Notes: generated by a model not told the origin, from the letters alone. DNA of 64,000 nt from Sinorhizobium sp. 8-89 (GCF_030124325.1 NZ_JASKLR010000016.1:53859-117858), one strand, 5' to 3'. Numbered from the stretch's first letter, positions 33,894 through 42,701 are shown. A program made the numbers and translations.

Positions 33894-34307
33894 TCAGGCA
33901 GCGGCAGCCGACCGGATCTCCACCGGAACGCCCTTTTTGAGCGTGTTGGCAACCATGCAGATAGCCTTGGCGCGATCGATGATCGCCTGCGGATCGGAGC
34001 CGTCGAGCGTTTCGCAGTTGACCGACATGGTCGCGGCCGTTGTCAGCAGCGGCTCTCCTTCGAGCTCGACCGTAACGCTGACGGCGATCTTGCCGAGGGC
34101 GGCGCCCGTCTGGTGCGCGGCGTAACGAAGATCGTTGCAGAAGCAGCCGCCAAGTGCCAGCGCCAGCAGCTGCGCGCCGTTGAAGCCGAGCCCGCGTCCG
34201 CCCGCCTTGCCCTCCGGCCGGTCGACGACGACCGTATGGCTCCCGGCCCAGCCGATCGCCGCCTCCGTGCCTTCGACATTTCGCAGTTCAACCGTCATGG
34301 ACGCCAT
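33894..34307 (-). CDS. OsmC family protein
   Basis: A 137-residue protein of the OsmC/Ohr superfamily: GAQLLALALGGCFCNDLRYAAHQTG carries the first conserved Cys region, and ATMSVNCETLDGSDPQAIIDRAKAIC the second. OsmC-type proteins reduce organic hydroperoxides with a Cys pair; the spacing here fits the YhfA/OsmC-like branch, so peroxidase activity is likely but not certain. ATG 34307 is chosen because AGGAGG is 7 nt upstream; ATG 34310 would be only 4 nt away. Confidence 0.82.
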   Translation of the reverse strand: MASMTVELRNVEGTEAAIGWAGSHTVVVDRPEGKAGGRGLGFNGAQLLALALGGCFCNDLRYAAHQTGAALGKIAVSVTVELEGEPLLTTAATMSVNCETLDGSDPQAIIDRAKAICMVANTLKKGVPVEIRSAAAA

Positions 34308-34557
34308 CATCTTTCCTCCTGTCGAGAGGTGGAGTTTAGAGCGGGACGGAGCCAAGCGTGAGCGGTTTTGCGCAGCCGCGGCGCCGCCCCAACGAGGGGA
34401 AAAGGCCAGACGGCATCGTCCACACCACCCGCATCATCGGCTTCGCCGCCATGCGATGAGCCTTTGAAAAATTCCCGAAAATTTTGCAAAGGGTGCTGGA
34501 CAAGCCGGACGAACGCCATTATACGCCCCACCAGACCGCAGCGACGCGGTTCTGGAC

Positions 34558-34633
<76 letters not shown>

Positions 34634-34908
34634 AAAAACTCTTATTTCCAAGACTTGCGGCGGTTCCGCCTTTCGTTCATCCGACTTTTCCGACATGTGC
34701 CAAACGCCGGACGCAAGCGCTGGGCGGGCTAGTCAGGCGTCTTGCCGATCTCGTCCTAAGTTTTCTGCCGTTGGCACCGAGAGTCCGCGCGGAACAATAA
34801 CAGTTTCCGCCGTGGTTCACCGACTCTCACTCCGGTGGCCGTGGACGTGCGTCGTTCCCGCAGCGTGTTGTTGCGCGTCTGGGTGGCGGTCCGAATTGAA
34901 CGGCCTAA
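34634..34908. other. Intergenic stretch after tRNA-Lys, nothing recognised
   Basis: About 275 bp with short, unconvincing ORFs. GC and codon pattern differ from neighbouring genes. No integrase or att-like duplication is visible. Confidence 0.5.
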
Positions 34909-35008
34909 AGCAATTCCAGCAAAAGTGGGTAACGATCTTCCGTCCGGAATTGTGTCGTTTCAAAGAGTTAGATCATTTCGCCGTTTCAGTGAAAACGATG
35001 AAATGATC
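34909..35008 (+). repeat. R2 repeat, full copy
   Basis: GCAATTCCAGCAAAAGTGGG ... CGTCCGGAATTGTGTC, followed by the tail AAGAGTTAGATCATTTCG ... GATGAAATGATC, which forms a second inverted repeat (GATCATTTC/GAAATGATC). This is the reference full-length R2: a palindromic head of about 47 bp and a palindromic tail of about 45 bp. Confidence 0.8.
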
Positions 35009-35058
35009 TGGTCGCCAATCGCCGCTGTGCTATCCTCGGTGGTGAGGTAGGGCACAAG

Positions 35059-35412
35059 ATGAATATCCTACGTGGCCTCTTTCGACTGTGGTTGATCGTC
35101 TCTGCGCTTTGGGTGCTGACATTGATCGTCTACGTGGAGGTCGAAGGGCGGCGGCGAGACGTGACCGACGGAAGCTCCATCTTCGTCAAGGGCTGGGCGG
35201 TGATCGCCGACGGCTGGAAAGCCGAGAAAGAGGTGGCATCCATGAGGGAAAGGGCCGCATCTGGAAGCGGGAGCATTGTCGTGCCGGATGAGATTGAGAG
35301 CCGACTTCAGACCGGCAGGCAGCTACAGAAAACGGCTTGGCTTTTCGGCGGGATGCTGTTGGGCCCGCCACTTATCCTGCTTGTGCTTGGGGCCTGGGTT
35401 ATACGTGGTTAG
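35059..35412 (+). CDS. Small membrane protein, two helices with helical loop
   Basis: A 117-residue protein. Helix 1 at about 5-27 (RGLFRLWLIVSALWVLTLIVYVEV), a charged, helical extracytoplasmic or cytoplasmic loop (28-88, KAEKEVASMRERAASGSG), helix 2 at about 93-114 (TAWLFGGMLLGPPLILLVLGAWVI). I do not recognise the family. No clear Shine-Dalgarno (GGGCACAAG upstream). It stands alone between R2 and R1 elements. Confidence 0.6.
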   Translation: MNILRGLFRLWLIVSALWVLTLIVYVEVEGRRRDVTDGSSIFVKGWAVIADGWKAEKEVASMRERAASGSGSIVVPDEIESRLQTGRQLQKTAWLFGGMLLGPPLILLVLGAWVIRG

Positions 35413-35492
35413 AGTATACTGTCGCGCCAAACTCGGCCCACCATTTCCATTTATGCCATCGGGCAGGGCGCAATTGGGGTTGTTGCCGCTCT

Positions 35493-35593
35493 ACAGCGCC
35501 GCGCGTCTTATCGGACGCGCACAGGGCGCTTTAGTGCTTTGAATTGCTGCATGTTTCATCCTTAAATCGGCTAGGATTTAAGGAAACATGCAG
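35493..35593 (+). repeat. R1 (RIME1-like) repeat, full copy
   Basis: CAGCGCCGCGCGTCTTATCGG left; CATGTTTCATCCTTAAATCGG...GATTTAAGGAAACATGCAG right, a near-perfect long palindrome. It lies upstream of the GSCFA gene. Confidence 0.85.
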
Positions 35594-35667
35594 TAGCGCA
35601 GCGGCTGCTGCCCCACAAAGGCCACTTCACTAAAGTCCACGCGCGGCCACGTGGCAAGGGGGCGATC

Positions 35668-36816
35668 ATGTCGATTAAGGCGATAGACCACTCCGGTTTT
35701 CAGGAGACGGTCTCCGTCGTCCCGGCGGGAGAGGCTCCCAAGACGATGGGATCTTCCTTTTTCCGGGGCAGTGCCAGCAACTTCAATCCGTACGGCTCCG
35801 ATCACGTGAAGGACGACTTTGCGTCGCGGTTCCTGTTGAAGGGCTGGACCCCGGATAAGCCGTTCATCTCTCCCACGACGAACGTTACCGCCTTCGGCTC
35901 GTGCTTTGCCGAGAACATCAGCAAGCATCTTGCGAAGCTGGGGTTCGATGTATCCAAGAACCGAGATCGCGACATCTACATCTCGTTGATGGGCGAGGGG
36001 CTGGTCAATGTCCATTCGATCGTCCAGCAATTCCGCTGGGCGCTCGAAGGCGTAGCACCGCCGACAAACCTCTGGCACGGCTACAAAGCCGAAGAATTCG
36101 ACCTCACGGAAGAGATCCGGACGCGCACCCGGGACGTGTTCCTGAAGACGGACGTCTTCATCCTGACGTTCGGCCTGTCGGAAATCTGGTACGATGAGCT
36201 GACAGGCGGCGTTTTCTGGCGTGCCGTTCCGATGAAGCATTACGATCCGAGCCGGCATAAGTTCCGCGTCTGCACCTTCGGCGAAACGAAGGCCTGCATC
36301 CAGGAGATCATCGATCTTATCGGCAAGCATGTGCCTCGGGCGAAGATCGTCGTCACCGTCTCGCCGATCCCGCTCGTCGCAACATTCCGGCCGGTCGCCT
36401 GCCTGACGGCCAACTCGGCATCCAAGGCGATCATTCGGGCCGCCGTCGACGAGGCGATACGCGATCGCGGCGATGAATGGGCGGGCCGCCTTTATTATTT
36501 CCCCGCCTATGAGATCGTGAACGAGGTGTTTCCGAACCGTTTCGTCGAGGACGGCAGGCACCTGCAGAACATGATCGTGCCCGCGGTGATGAACCTGTTT
36601 CAGGCGACTTATTGCGACACCGACCTGACGATCGACCAGGCCGAGAAGACGCTGAGGGCCGCCCGGCTGCAATCGGCGAGGACCCTGGACGGCCATGCCC
36701 TTTTCTCGAGAGCCAGGCTTGCCTCGAGTCTCGGGGCGATCGTCAGGCGTCTTGTCGGCAAAGGGGCGGCGTCGAAACCGAAGTCTCGCTGGCCCAATTC
36801 CGGGAAAACTGTGTAG
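35668..36816 (+). CDS. GSCFA-domain protein (polysaccharide-associated)
   Basis: A 382-residue protein of the GSCFA family, named for the FGSCFAENISKHLAKLGFDV motif at about residues 75-95. Later blocks include FILTFGLSEIWYDELTGGVFWRAVP and IVVTVSPIPLVATFR. The fold is SGNH-hydrolase-like, with the Ser in GSCFA as candidate nucleophile. Family members occur in exopolysaccharide and capsule clusters, consistent with the sulfotransferase, acyltransferase and glycosyltransferase downstream. The final residues (about PNSGKTV) and the TAG stop are encoded inside an R2 repeat, so the native C-terminus has been exchanged. Confidence 0.85.
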   Translation: MSIKAIDHSGFQETVSVVPAGEAPKTMGSSFFRGSASNFNPYGSDHVKDDFASRFLLKGWTPDKPFISPTTNVTAFGSCFAENISKHLAKLGFDVSKNRDRDIYISLMGEGLVNVHSIVQQFRWALEGVAPPTNLWHGYKAEEFDLTEEIRTRTRDVFLKTDVFILTFGLSEIWYDELTGGVFWRAVPMKHYDPSRHKFRVCTFGETKACIQEIIDLIGKHVPRAKIVVTVSPIPLVATFRPVACLTANSASKAIIRAAVDEAIRDRGDEWAGRLYYFPAYEIVNEVFPNRFVEDGRHLQNMIVPAVMNLFQATYCDTDLTIDQAEKTLRAARLQSARTLDGHALFSRARLASSLGAIVRRLVGKGAASKPKSRWPNSGKTV

Positions 36817-36892
36817 CGGTCTTCCGTCCGGAATTGCGTCATTTCAAAGAGTTAGATCATTTCTCTGTGTCAATGAAACAATGAAATGATCT
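36794..36892 (+). repeat. R2 repeat, full copy, overlapping the GSCFA stop
   Basis: CAATTCCGGGAAAACTGTGTAG (TAG is the GSCFA stop) CGGTCTTCCGTCCGGAATTGCG, then the tail AGAGTTAGATCATTTC...GAAATGATCT. It abuts an R1 fragment at 36891. Confidence 0.8.
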
Positions 36893-36957
36893 ACAGCGTC
36901 TTTGCGCGTCCGGCTGGACGCGCGGCGCTGTGGCATTCTGAGTTGCTGCAAGTTTTT
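36891..36957 (+). repeat. R1 repeat, partial, fused to R2
   Basis: TACAGCGTCTTTGCGCGTCCGGC-TGGACGCGCGGCGCTGTGGC then TTGCTGCAAGTTTTTA. The left palindrome is rearranged so that the CGCTGT arms face each other; the right palindrome is missing. Confidence 0.55.
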
Positions 36958-36979
36958 ACCCCGCCGCCACAAACGCGAA

Positions 36980-37006
36980 AGCGCGCTTGTTTGGGCCAAG
37001 CGCGCT
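36980..37006. terminator. Stem-loop between GSCFA and sulfotransferase genes
   Basis: A perfect 10-bp stem AGCGCGCTTG/CAAGCGCGCT with a 7-nt loop. It lacks a T-run on either side, so it may be a Rho-type or structural element rather than a canonical terminator. It would separate the GSCFA transcript from the sulfotransferase gene. Confidence 0.35.
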
Positions 37007-37313
37007 CGAGGCGAACGATCTACGGAGGGGTGCCGGCACCCGCGATCGAACAGCTTAAATATAGCACTGAATCGAGAGAGGAACAACGCGGGCGCCTGGC
37101 GCTCCCGCTCGCGGCTGCGGTGCACCGATTTGAGCGTCAGGCCGCCGATCGAATAACCGTTCCTGGCTCGAAGCAAGACCGCGCGGTGTTGCATGTTTGC
37201 GCGGGCCAGCCATTGGGCGCCCGCTTTTTCCGGAAAATCGGGCTTGCGTAGCGAAAAATTGCCCAGATTGACGCTTAGCGGCACATTTAGTGAAACCTAA
37301 TATTGGGAACCTG
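37007..37313. other. Intergenic stretch upstream of the sulfotransferase
   Basis: About 300 bp containing AT-rich islands (TTAAATATAGC near 37055; AATATTGGG near 37302), which may hold the promoter. Short ORFs on both strands are not convincing. Nothing assigned. Confidence 0.45.
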
Positions 37314-38084
37314 ATGCGCGGATATCTGATCCTCTCCGAAGCAAGAAGCGGCTCCAGCTGGCTGAGTACTCTCCTTGGCCATTCCGGCGGAATGGGATCG
37401 CCGGCCGAGTGGCTCGCTCCGAAGGCGCATCGTCTTGATACAACGGCGCTGTCCTTCGACGCCTTCTTCGGGGAAATCATCGGCAAGTGCTCGACCCCGA
37501 ACGGGACGTTCGGCATGAAAATCTTTCCGAACCAGCTTTTCGTGACGCAGGAGCGCTACGGCCGGGATTTCATCCGCCATTGCCTTTGCGAACACGAGAC
37601 GGCACTCGTCTTCCTTCGGCGGAGAGACACGCTGAGACAGGCGATTTCCTTTGCGCGGGCAAGGCAGACGCGCGCCTTTGCCGCTCATCGCGGAGCGAAG
37701 GCCGAGCCGCACTACGATTTCGAACAGATCGCCCGTTGCTTCTTCTATATCCGCGAGAGCTACAATTTCTGGCAGAGCTATCTGGACCTCCTCGGCGCGC
37801 CGTTTACCGAATTTGTCTATGAGGATCTGGCCGGCGACCCCAGTCCCTTCATCGCGCATATCGCCGAACATCTGCACGTTGCCCCGCCCGAGAAGGCCGA
37901 GACCCGGATGGTCATTCAGCGCGACGGCCTCACCGAGGAGTGGATCGCCCGCTTCAACGAGGATTGCCAGTCTGGAGACCTGCTCAGGGCCTATGATCGC
38001 CGCGAGCACATTCCGGGCAAGATGCGCAATTTCGCGAAACTGGCAACCGGGAAGCTCGAGCCGCGGTATCCGTTCGCGTTTTAG
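37314..38084 (+). CDS. Stf0-type sulfotransferase
   Basis: A 256-residue protein. The PAPS 5'-phosphosulfate loop is at the N-terminus, YLILSEARSGSSWLSTLLG, and the 3'-phosphate-binding region is around LVFLRRRDTLRQAISFARARQT (R-x7-S type). WQSYLDLLGAPFTEFVYEDL follows, as in Stf0 trehalose sulfotransferase-like enzymes. It would transfer sulfate from PAPS to a sugar hydroxyl. Sinorhizobia are known to sulfate surface polysaccharides and Nod factors, and the surrounding GSCFA, acyltransferase and glycosyltransferase genes point to a cell-surface glycan as acceptor. Start at ATG 37314; GTG 37290 is an alternative. Confidence 0.82.
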   Translation: MRGYLILSEARSGSSWLSTLLGHSGGMGSPAEWLAPKAHRLDTTALSFDAFFGEIIGKCSTPNGTFGMKIFPNQLFVTQERYGRDFIRHCLCEHETALVFLRRRDTLRQAISFARARQTRAFAAHRGAKAEPHYDFEQIARCFFYIRESYNFWQSYLDLLGAPFTEFVYEDLAGDPSPFIAHIAEHLHVAPPEKAETRMVIQRDGLTEEWIARFNEDCQSGDLLRAYDRREHIPGKMRNFAKLATGKLEPRYPFAF

Positions 38085-38260
38085 CGGCGATTGGCACGAG
38101 CTGACCCGAACGGCGAGGAAACTTCCGCGATGATTTGCGCAGCCGCCGTCTTCCCCCAACATTTCTGCGTTACCCGGGCGTTCGTGCATGCGGGGGCGTA
38201 GCTTTGCTGCCGGTGCCGTGTTAACCGGCGACACCCCTCGGATACGGAATCTCCCCAGGA

Positions 38261-40312
38261 ATGCAGTACAGACCCGAAGTCGATGGCCTGCGCGCGCTTG
38301 CAGTCGTTCCAGTGCTTTTGTTTCACGCAGGTTTCGACATTGTCTCGGGCGGGTTCGCCGGTGTCGATGTCTTCTTCGTCATCAGCGGCTTCCTGATTAC
38401 GTCGATCATTGACAAGGAGATCCGCGACGGCCGGTTCAGCGTGGTTTCCTTCTATGAGCGGCGCGCAAGGCGGCTTGCTCCGGCATTGCTGCTTGTCTGC
38501 GCCGTTTGCACCGCCTTCGCCCTCATGTGGATGCTGCCGCACGAGCTCAACACTTTCGGCAAGGGGCTCTACGCGACAAGCCTGCTTGGTTCCAATTTCC
38601 AGCTCTGGGATCAGACGGGTTATTTTTCACCGGACACCGACCAGATGCCGCTGCTGCATATGTGGTCGCTCGCGGTCGAAGAGCAGTTCTATCTCGTGTT
38701 CCCGTTGCTGCTCATTGCCCTGCGCCGCTTCCCAGGGGCCAGCGTCCTCGCTGTGGTCCTCGGGATTTCGGCCTTGAGCTTCGGCTCCACGCAGGTTCTC
38801 GCGCGCCTCGACCCATCAGCAAATTTCTATTTGCTGCCAAGCCGGTTCTGGGAGCTGGCTCTCGGAGCGGCGGTCGCGTTTTCCGGCCTGTCAAACGCCG
38901 AAGTGGGAAAGCCGGTCCGTGAGGTGCTTGCGGCGCTCGGCCTTCTGGCGATCGTCGCGACCTATCTTTTCGTGCGCGAATCGGCGGCCTATCCGGGCTG
39001 GGCGACGGTGCCGGTCGTGGTGGGAACAGCGGCTTTCATCGCCTTTGGCCGGGCCGACACACTTGCCGGAAAATGCCTTTCGATGAGGCCGCTCGTCGCC
39101 GTGGGGCTCTGCAGCTACAGCCTTTATCTCTGGCACCAGCCGGTGCTGGCTTTCGCGCGCTTGCGTCTCAACGACGACATCACGCCCGCAGGCTATGGTG
39201 CCCTGATCGGGCTCTGTTTTGTGCTCGCCTATCTTACCTGGCGCCATGTCGAGACGCCCTTCCGCGATCGCAGGCGCTTTGGCCGGCGACCGGTCTTTGC
39301 CATGACCTTGGGTGCGGGCGCAGTCGCCGTCATCGCCGGCTTGTCGATCGACCAGAGCGACGGCTTCGAGGCGCGAAACCTCGAACTCGCCCGCTTGAAC
39401 GAGCCGAGTGTCGGCATCGGCAAGGACTGCGACGGCGTCGTCGGCCTCAAATGCAGCACCGGCGACAATCCCGAGATTGCCGTCTGGGGCGATTCCTTTG
39501 CGCGGCACCTCGTCGACGGCGCCCGCGCCTCGGACCCCGATGTGCGTCTCGTACAATTGACGAAAAACAACTGCGGTCCGTTTTTCGATCTGGCGCCCGT
39601 CATCCCGAGTCTCGCCCTTGATTGGCCGCAGCAATGCCTCGACCACAACGAGGATGTCCGCCGCTTCCTGCTGGCGCACAAGTCCGTCAGATATGTCGTG
39701 CTCTCTTCGCCGCTGACCCAGTATCTGCGCGAGGACACGGTGTTCCTTCGCGGCAAAGGGCTCACAGCCACGAGCCCCGAACTCCTCGTGGAAAATTTTC
39801 AGTCGACGCTCGCCTGGCTCCGCTCGAACGGCGTCCAGCCCGTCGTGGTGAGTCCGCCTCCGAGGGACGGGCGCAACACCGGACTTTGCATCGCGCGGGC
39901 ACGCCTGCTCGGCCTGCCTTCCGGAGAATGCGACCTGCCGGTGGCAGCGGTCGAGGCGCACGACAAGGACGTGCGGGCCGTGCTGGAGAGCGTCGCCCGC
40001 GATTTCCCCGTGCTGAATTTCACCGACTATCTTTGCGACGCCAGCAATTGCCGGGCGGAAGATGACGGCGTTCCGATCTACGAGGACGACGGACATTTTT
40101 CGGAGAAGGGCTCCCGGCATATCGGCAGGACGCTGGATTTCTCCCGGGCTTTCGTGGCTGCCGCCGCGCATGGTTGCGCGCAAAGCCCCGACGACAGCCG
40201 GTCCTCGCCGCACGGGAACTGCGGATTCGTGGCGTCGCGTTCGGCCGAGTTGAATTCCGGCGACGATCCCGATAAACGCACCTATCGCAGCGGCAACTGG
40301 AGCGGATTTTGA
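38261..40312 (+). CDS. O-acyltransferase with SGNH domain (OafA/YrhL type)
   Basis: A 683-residue protein. The N-terminal acyltransferase-3 domain has about ten helices and the motifs YRPEVDGLRALAVVPVLLFHAGF, FFVISGFLITSII and RRARRLAPALL. A C-terminal periplasmic SGNH hydrolase domain begins after about residue 370 with EIAVWGDSFARHLVDG (Ser nucleophile) and ends with YEDDGHFSEKGSRHIG (Asp-x-x-His). Such fusions O-acetylate surface polysaccharides across the inner membrane. Its TGA overlaps a TTG start of the glycosyltransferase, so the two genes are coupled. It acts with the sulfotransferase upstream. Confidence 0.9.
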   Translation: MQYRPEVDGLRALAVVPVLLFHAGFDIVSGGFAGVDVFFVISGFLITSIIDKEIRDGRFSVVSFYERRARRLAPALLLVCAVCTAFALMWMLPHELNTFGKGLYATSLLGSNFQLWDQTGYFSPDTDQMPLLHMWSLAVEEQFYLVFPLLLIALRRFPGASVLAVVLGISALSFGSTQVLARLDPSANFYLLPSRFWELALGAAVAFSGLSNAEVGKPVREVLAALGLLAIVATYLFVRESAAYPGWATVPVVVGTAAFIAFGRADTLAGKCLSMRPLVAVGLCSYSLYLWHQPVLAFARLRLNDDITPAGYGALIGLCFVLAYLTWRHVETPFRDRRRFGRRPVFAMTLGAGAVAVIAGLSIDQSDGFEARNLELARLNEPSVGIGKDCDGVVGLKCSTGDNPEIAVWGDSFARHLVDGARASDPDVRLVQLTKNNCGPFFDLAPVIPSLALDWPQQCLDHNEDVRRFLLAHKSVRYVVLSSPLTQYLREDTVFLRGKGLTATSPELLVENFQSTLAWLRSNGVQPVVVSPPPRDGRNTGLCIARARLLGLPSGECDLPVAAVEAHDKDVRAVLESVARDFPVLNFTDYLCDASNCRAEDDGVPIYEDDGHFSEKGSRHIGRTLDFSRAFVAAAAHGCAQSPDDSRSSPHGNCGFVASRSAELNSGDDPDKRTYRSGNWSGF

Positions 40313-41382
40313 AGGATCTTCACTACCCCTTTCGGCTTTCCGGGCCTGAGAAAGGGCAGGCCGGACTTGAGAACGGGCGGGGTCGACGGAGCCTTCTCGA
40401 CCGGATCATCACCCGCTACGAATCCTTCAAGCTGGCGGCGCGCGAGCGCAAGCGCAAGCGCGTGATCGAAATGACGTGCCTGAACGAGGGCGGTGCGCGG
40501 CCGCTCGGCCGGGACGACATTCCGGTCGTCTTCAACACGCACAACGACTTGAAGCTGATGCCGTCCTTTCTCGCCCACTACAGAAGGCTCGGCGTTTCGC
40601 GCTTCATCTGCATCGACGACGTTTCGTCCGACGGCACGCGCGAATATCTCAGCTCGCAGCCGGACGTGGATGTCTGGAGCTCGCCGTTGCGCTACCGGGA
40701 CGCCCGGCGCGGGCGCGAATGGCGCCAGACGCTGTTCGAGCGCTATGGCAAGGACCGCTGGTATCTGAACGTCGATTCGGACGAATTCCTGATTTACGAC
40801 GATTGCGAGCACCAGCCGCTCCGCAATCTCATCCGGGCGCTCGAAGCGCGCGGCGAAAAGCGCCTCGCGGCCCCCATGCTCGACATGTACCCGGTCGGCC
40901 CGCTCGGTTCGGCGACGCTCGACGGCACGGATACGCGGATGCCCTGGGAGATCGCCGATCACTTCGACGGCGCCGGCTATCAGATCACCTATACCAAGCG
41001 GGCGATCAGCATCACCGGCGGGCCGCGCAAGCGGAAGTTCGCGCATGTGCTGGAACTCATGAAATATCCGCTGATCTTCTGGGACAAGGATTGCAGCCTG
41101 GGGGTCAGCATCCACCAACCGCTTCCCTGCGAACGGAATTTTCCGGCCGTTTGCGGCGTGCTGCTGCACTTCAAGTTCTTCTCCGACTACAGGGAGAAGA
41201 TCGAACACGCGGTGACGGACGGACAATATTTCGACGGTGCCGCCGCCTATCGCCGGATGCTGGACGATTTGCAGAACTCCGGCGAGTTCGACTTCCAGAG
41301 CCCGGACTCCGTGCGGTTTTCCGGCTCGAAGCAGTTGCGCGAACTGGGTTTCATCGCCCCGATTTCGTTCACGCCGGACTAA
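40309..41382 (+). CDS. Glycosyltransferase family 2-like protein
   Basis: A 357-residue protein. After a basic N-terminus the GT-A domain starts near residue 70: VVFNTHNDLKLMPSFLAHYRRLGVSRFICIDDVSSDGTREYL, with DXD-type residues in WYLNVDSDEFLIYDD. This matches the glycosyl transferase 2_4 (DUF23-like) branch. Start is TTG 40309, overlapping the acyltransferase TGA; GGAGCGGA lies just upstream. Probably adds a sugar to the same surface glycan that is acylated and sulfated. Just beyond its stop the prophage remnant begins. Confidence 0.85.
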   Translation: MKDLHYPFRLSGPEKGQAGLENGRGRRSLLDRIITRYESFKLAARERKRKRVIEMTCLNEGGARPLGRDDIPVVFNTHNDLKLMPSFLAHYRRLGVSRFICIDDVSSDGTREYLSSQPDVDVWSSPLRYRDARRGREWRQTLFERYGKDRWYLNVDSDEFLIYDDCEHQPLRNLIRALEARGEKRLAAPMLDMYPVGPLGSATLDGTDTRMPWEIADHFDGAGYQITYTKRAISITGGPRKRKFAHVLELMKYPLIFWDKDCSLGVSIHQPLPCERNFPAVCGVLLHFKFFSDYREKIEHAVTDGQYFDGAAAYRRMLDDLQNSGEFDFQSPDSVRFSGSKQLRELGFIAPISFTPD

Positions 41383-41485
41383 GACAGGTGTGCAACGCTG
41401 CGCGAGGAGCAGCCGGAGCGGGCGCATCTCCATCTGCGCCGGCGATAAAGTTTGAGCCTTCTCGCCGCCGACGCGGCGCGGCTGG

Positions 41486-41508
41486 ATTCCTGTGACAGGC
41501 ACAGGAAT
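41486..41508. repeat. R3 hairpin repeat
   Basis: ATTCCTGTG-ACAGG-CACAGGAAT, a perfect 9-bp stem with a 5-nt loop, extended by GG...AG flanks. A degenerate second copy lies at 49509-49541. Such TCATTCCTGTG... hairpins are dispersed in rhizobial genomes. Confidence 0.6.
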
Positions 41509-41591
41509 GAGGTGCGCATGGGCAAGCGCCGGTGGCCCGGAATCGCCGCGAGAGCTTTTGCCCTGCCCGTTTGGTTGGGATGATATCCCCG

Positions 41592-41724
41592 ATACCGCTT
41601 GAGGGCTGATGACGACGTCGAACTCGGCCTTGACTGCTTTTGCGACGACTGCCGGACTATCGGAACAAGCGAGCGCCTGCGCGACGTGGGTTTTGACTTC
41701 ATCTGAATATTTCGGATTGGCCAT
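41592..41724 (-). pseudogene. Prophage remnant: N-terminus of a DUF2280 protein
   Basis: From ATG 41724, the first 44 residues (PKYSDEVKTHVAQALACSDS, then PAVVAKAVKAEFDVVISPQAV) match the pattern of DUF2280, small phage proteins often encoded next to the large terminase. After ISPQAV the similarity stops and the frame runs through unrelated sequence and an R3 hairpin. The usual continuation toward a YDPTK-like segment is absent. It is the leftmost gene of a decayed prophage between the glycosyltransferase and pyruvyl transferase genes. Confidence 0.6.
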
Positions 41725-41789
41725 CTCTATATAATGGCTCCATCAAGGTATGCTCTCTGCGGTCGCGTGCAATGATGATGGAGGCACAA

Positions 41790-41960
41790 GTGCAGGACCG
41801 TGAAATAGAGCGCCGCGCAAAGAAGCTTTGGGAGCTAGAAAACCCGGCGCGGCCATGGCAGCCTATCGCGCACCGGATTGAAACGGGGCAAGACCTCTCG
41901 ACGGGAGCAACCGAAGAGGACCGAGAGCGTTACCGGCAGCGCGTTCGCGATGGTGAATGA
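41790..41960 (+). CDS. Small charged protein in the prophage remnant
   Basis: A 56-residue helical, charged protein (DREIERRAKKLWELENPARP ... EEDRERYRQRVRDGE). The RRAKKLWELE segment weakly resembles DUF2934 small proteins. GTG 41790 is preferred since GGAGG lies 5 nt upstream; three ATG codons at 41772-41780 are alternatives without a good site. Function unknown; it is divergent from the DUF2280 fragment. Confidence 0.5.
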   Translation: MQDREIERRAKKLWELENPARPWQPIAHRIETGQDLSTGATEEDRERYRQRVRDGE

Positions 41961-41966
41961 TCGGGA

Positions 41967-42219
41967 CTAGGCGACCCTAAGTTGGCAGGTGCCGCACGCA
42001 TGTGCCATCTGCACTCGCGCGATCTCTGGCTTCTGGTTGGCTGCGTCGACCATGGCACGGACGCCGGCAGCATCTGCGCCATAGCGACGAACGACGCCCA
42101 CGAACTCTTCCATGGTCCGGGTTGTGGACCGGCGATGCCGGGTCGAGGAAGGTTGCCTCTACCCAGTCTGGCATCTCCTCGGCTGGGGCGAAGGCTGGCG
42201 ACGAGATGTCGTCGAACAT
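41967..42219 (-). pseudogene. Prophage remnant: internally deleted phage metallopeptidase
   Basis: The N-terminal part in one frame reads MFDDISSPAFAPAEEMPDWV and then EATFLDPASPVHNPDH. In a second frame starting near 42117 it continues EEFVGVVRRYGADAAGVRAMV and ends PEIARVQMAHACGTCQLRVA before TAG (41967-41969). These are the two ends of the putative phage metallopeptidase family; the middle, with the zinc motif HEL-x-H, is missing at the junction near 42115. Loss of about 90 residues plus a frame change makes it inactive. Confidence 0.65.
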
Positions 42220-42313
42220 TGCTGCTGGCGGTTGCGGTCGCATCAGTCACCACTCGCCTTTGTTCACTGCTATACTTCGGCAAACCGCTTTACCGTCGAA
42301 GAGGACCTGACCC

Positions 42314-42502
42314 ATGTGGCTCGAACTGCACGACAACAATGGACCGATCTTCATCAATATGGACCACGTCATGCACTTCCAGCGGGTTGAAGGGAAGAAG
42401 CGTACCACGCTCACCTTCGCCGCTAACAGCGGGACCTGCGTGACGCTCCAGGTTCAAGAACCACCCGACGAGATCATGGAAATGCTCTGGGAGCAGGAAT
42501 AG
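42314..42502 (+). CDS. Small beta-rich protein in the prophage remnant
   Basis: A 62-residue protein (MWLELHDNNGPIFINMDHVMHFQRVEGKK...VTLQVQEPPDEIMEMLW). The alternation and EPPDEIMEML tail resemble small FlbD-like or phage proteins with a single beta-sheet, but there is no firm match. GAGG lies 9-12 nt before the ATG. It faces away from the metallopeptidase remnant. Function unknown. Confidence 0.5.
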   Translation: MWLELHDNNGPIFINMDHVMHFQRVEGKKRTTLTFAANSGTCVTLQVQEPPDEIMEMLWEQE

Positions 42503-42701
42503 GACCCGGACTTCGAGGTTATGAGCCACGCGGCTTACCAGTTGCCCTGCCTGCGATATTTGCCGGATCTCTTCCGCTTCCCGGCCGGAGGCTGCTTGAC
42601 GTCGGCTCAACCGGCGCTGGAACTTAATTCTTGCCTTTGGCCGCAAGACGCGCGAATTTTCCGCGCCGTCTAGGACTAAATGGCAACCTGGGGATGAAAA
42701 G

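Noticed and set aside
36930..36950. Sigma-54 promoter TGGCAT...TTGCT
   Set aside because: The GG-to-GC spacing is one base too long and the sequence is part of an R1 element.
36844..37284. Leftward 146-codon frame upstream of the sulfotransferase
   Set aside because: It has no ribosome-binding site, overlaps R1 and R2 repeats and shows no recognisable motif.
40282..41724. A 480-codon leftward open frame across the glycosyltransferase gene
   Set aside because: Most of it is antisense to the glycosyltransferase with strong GC-skewed shadow composition. Only the first 44 codons look like a real protein fragment (DUF2280), and those are listed separately.
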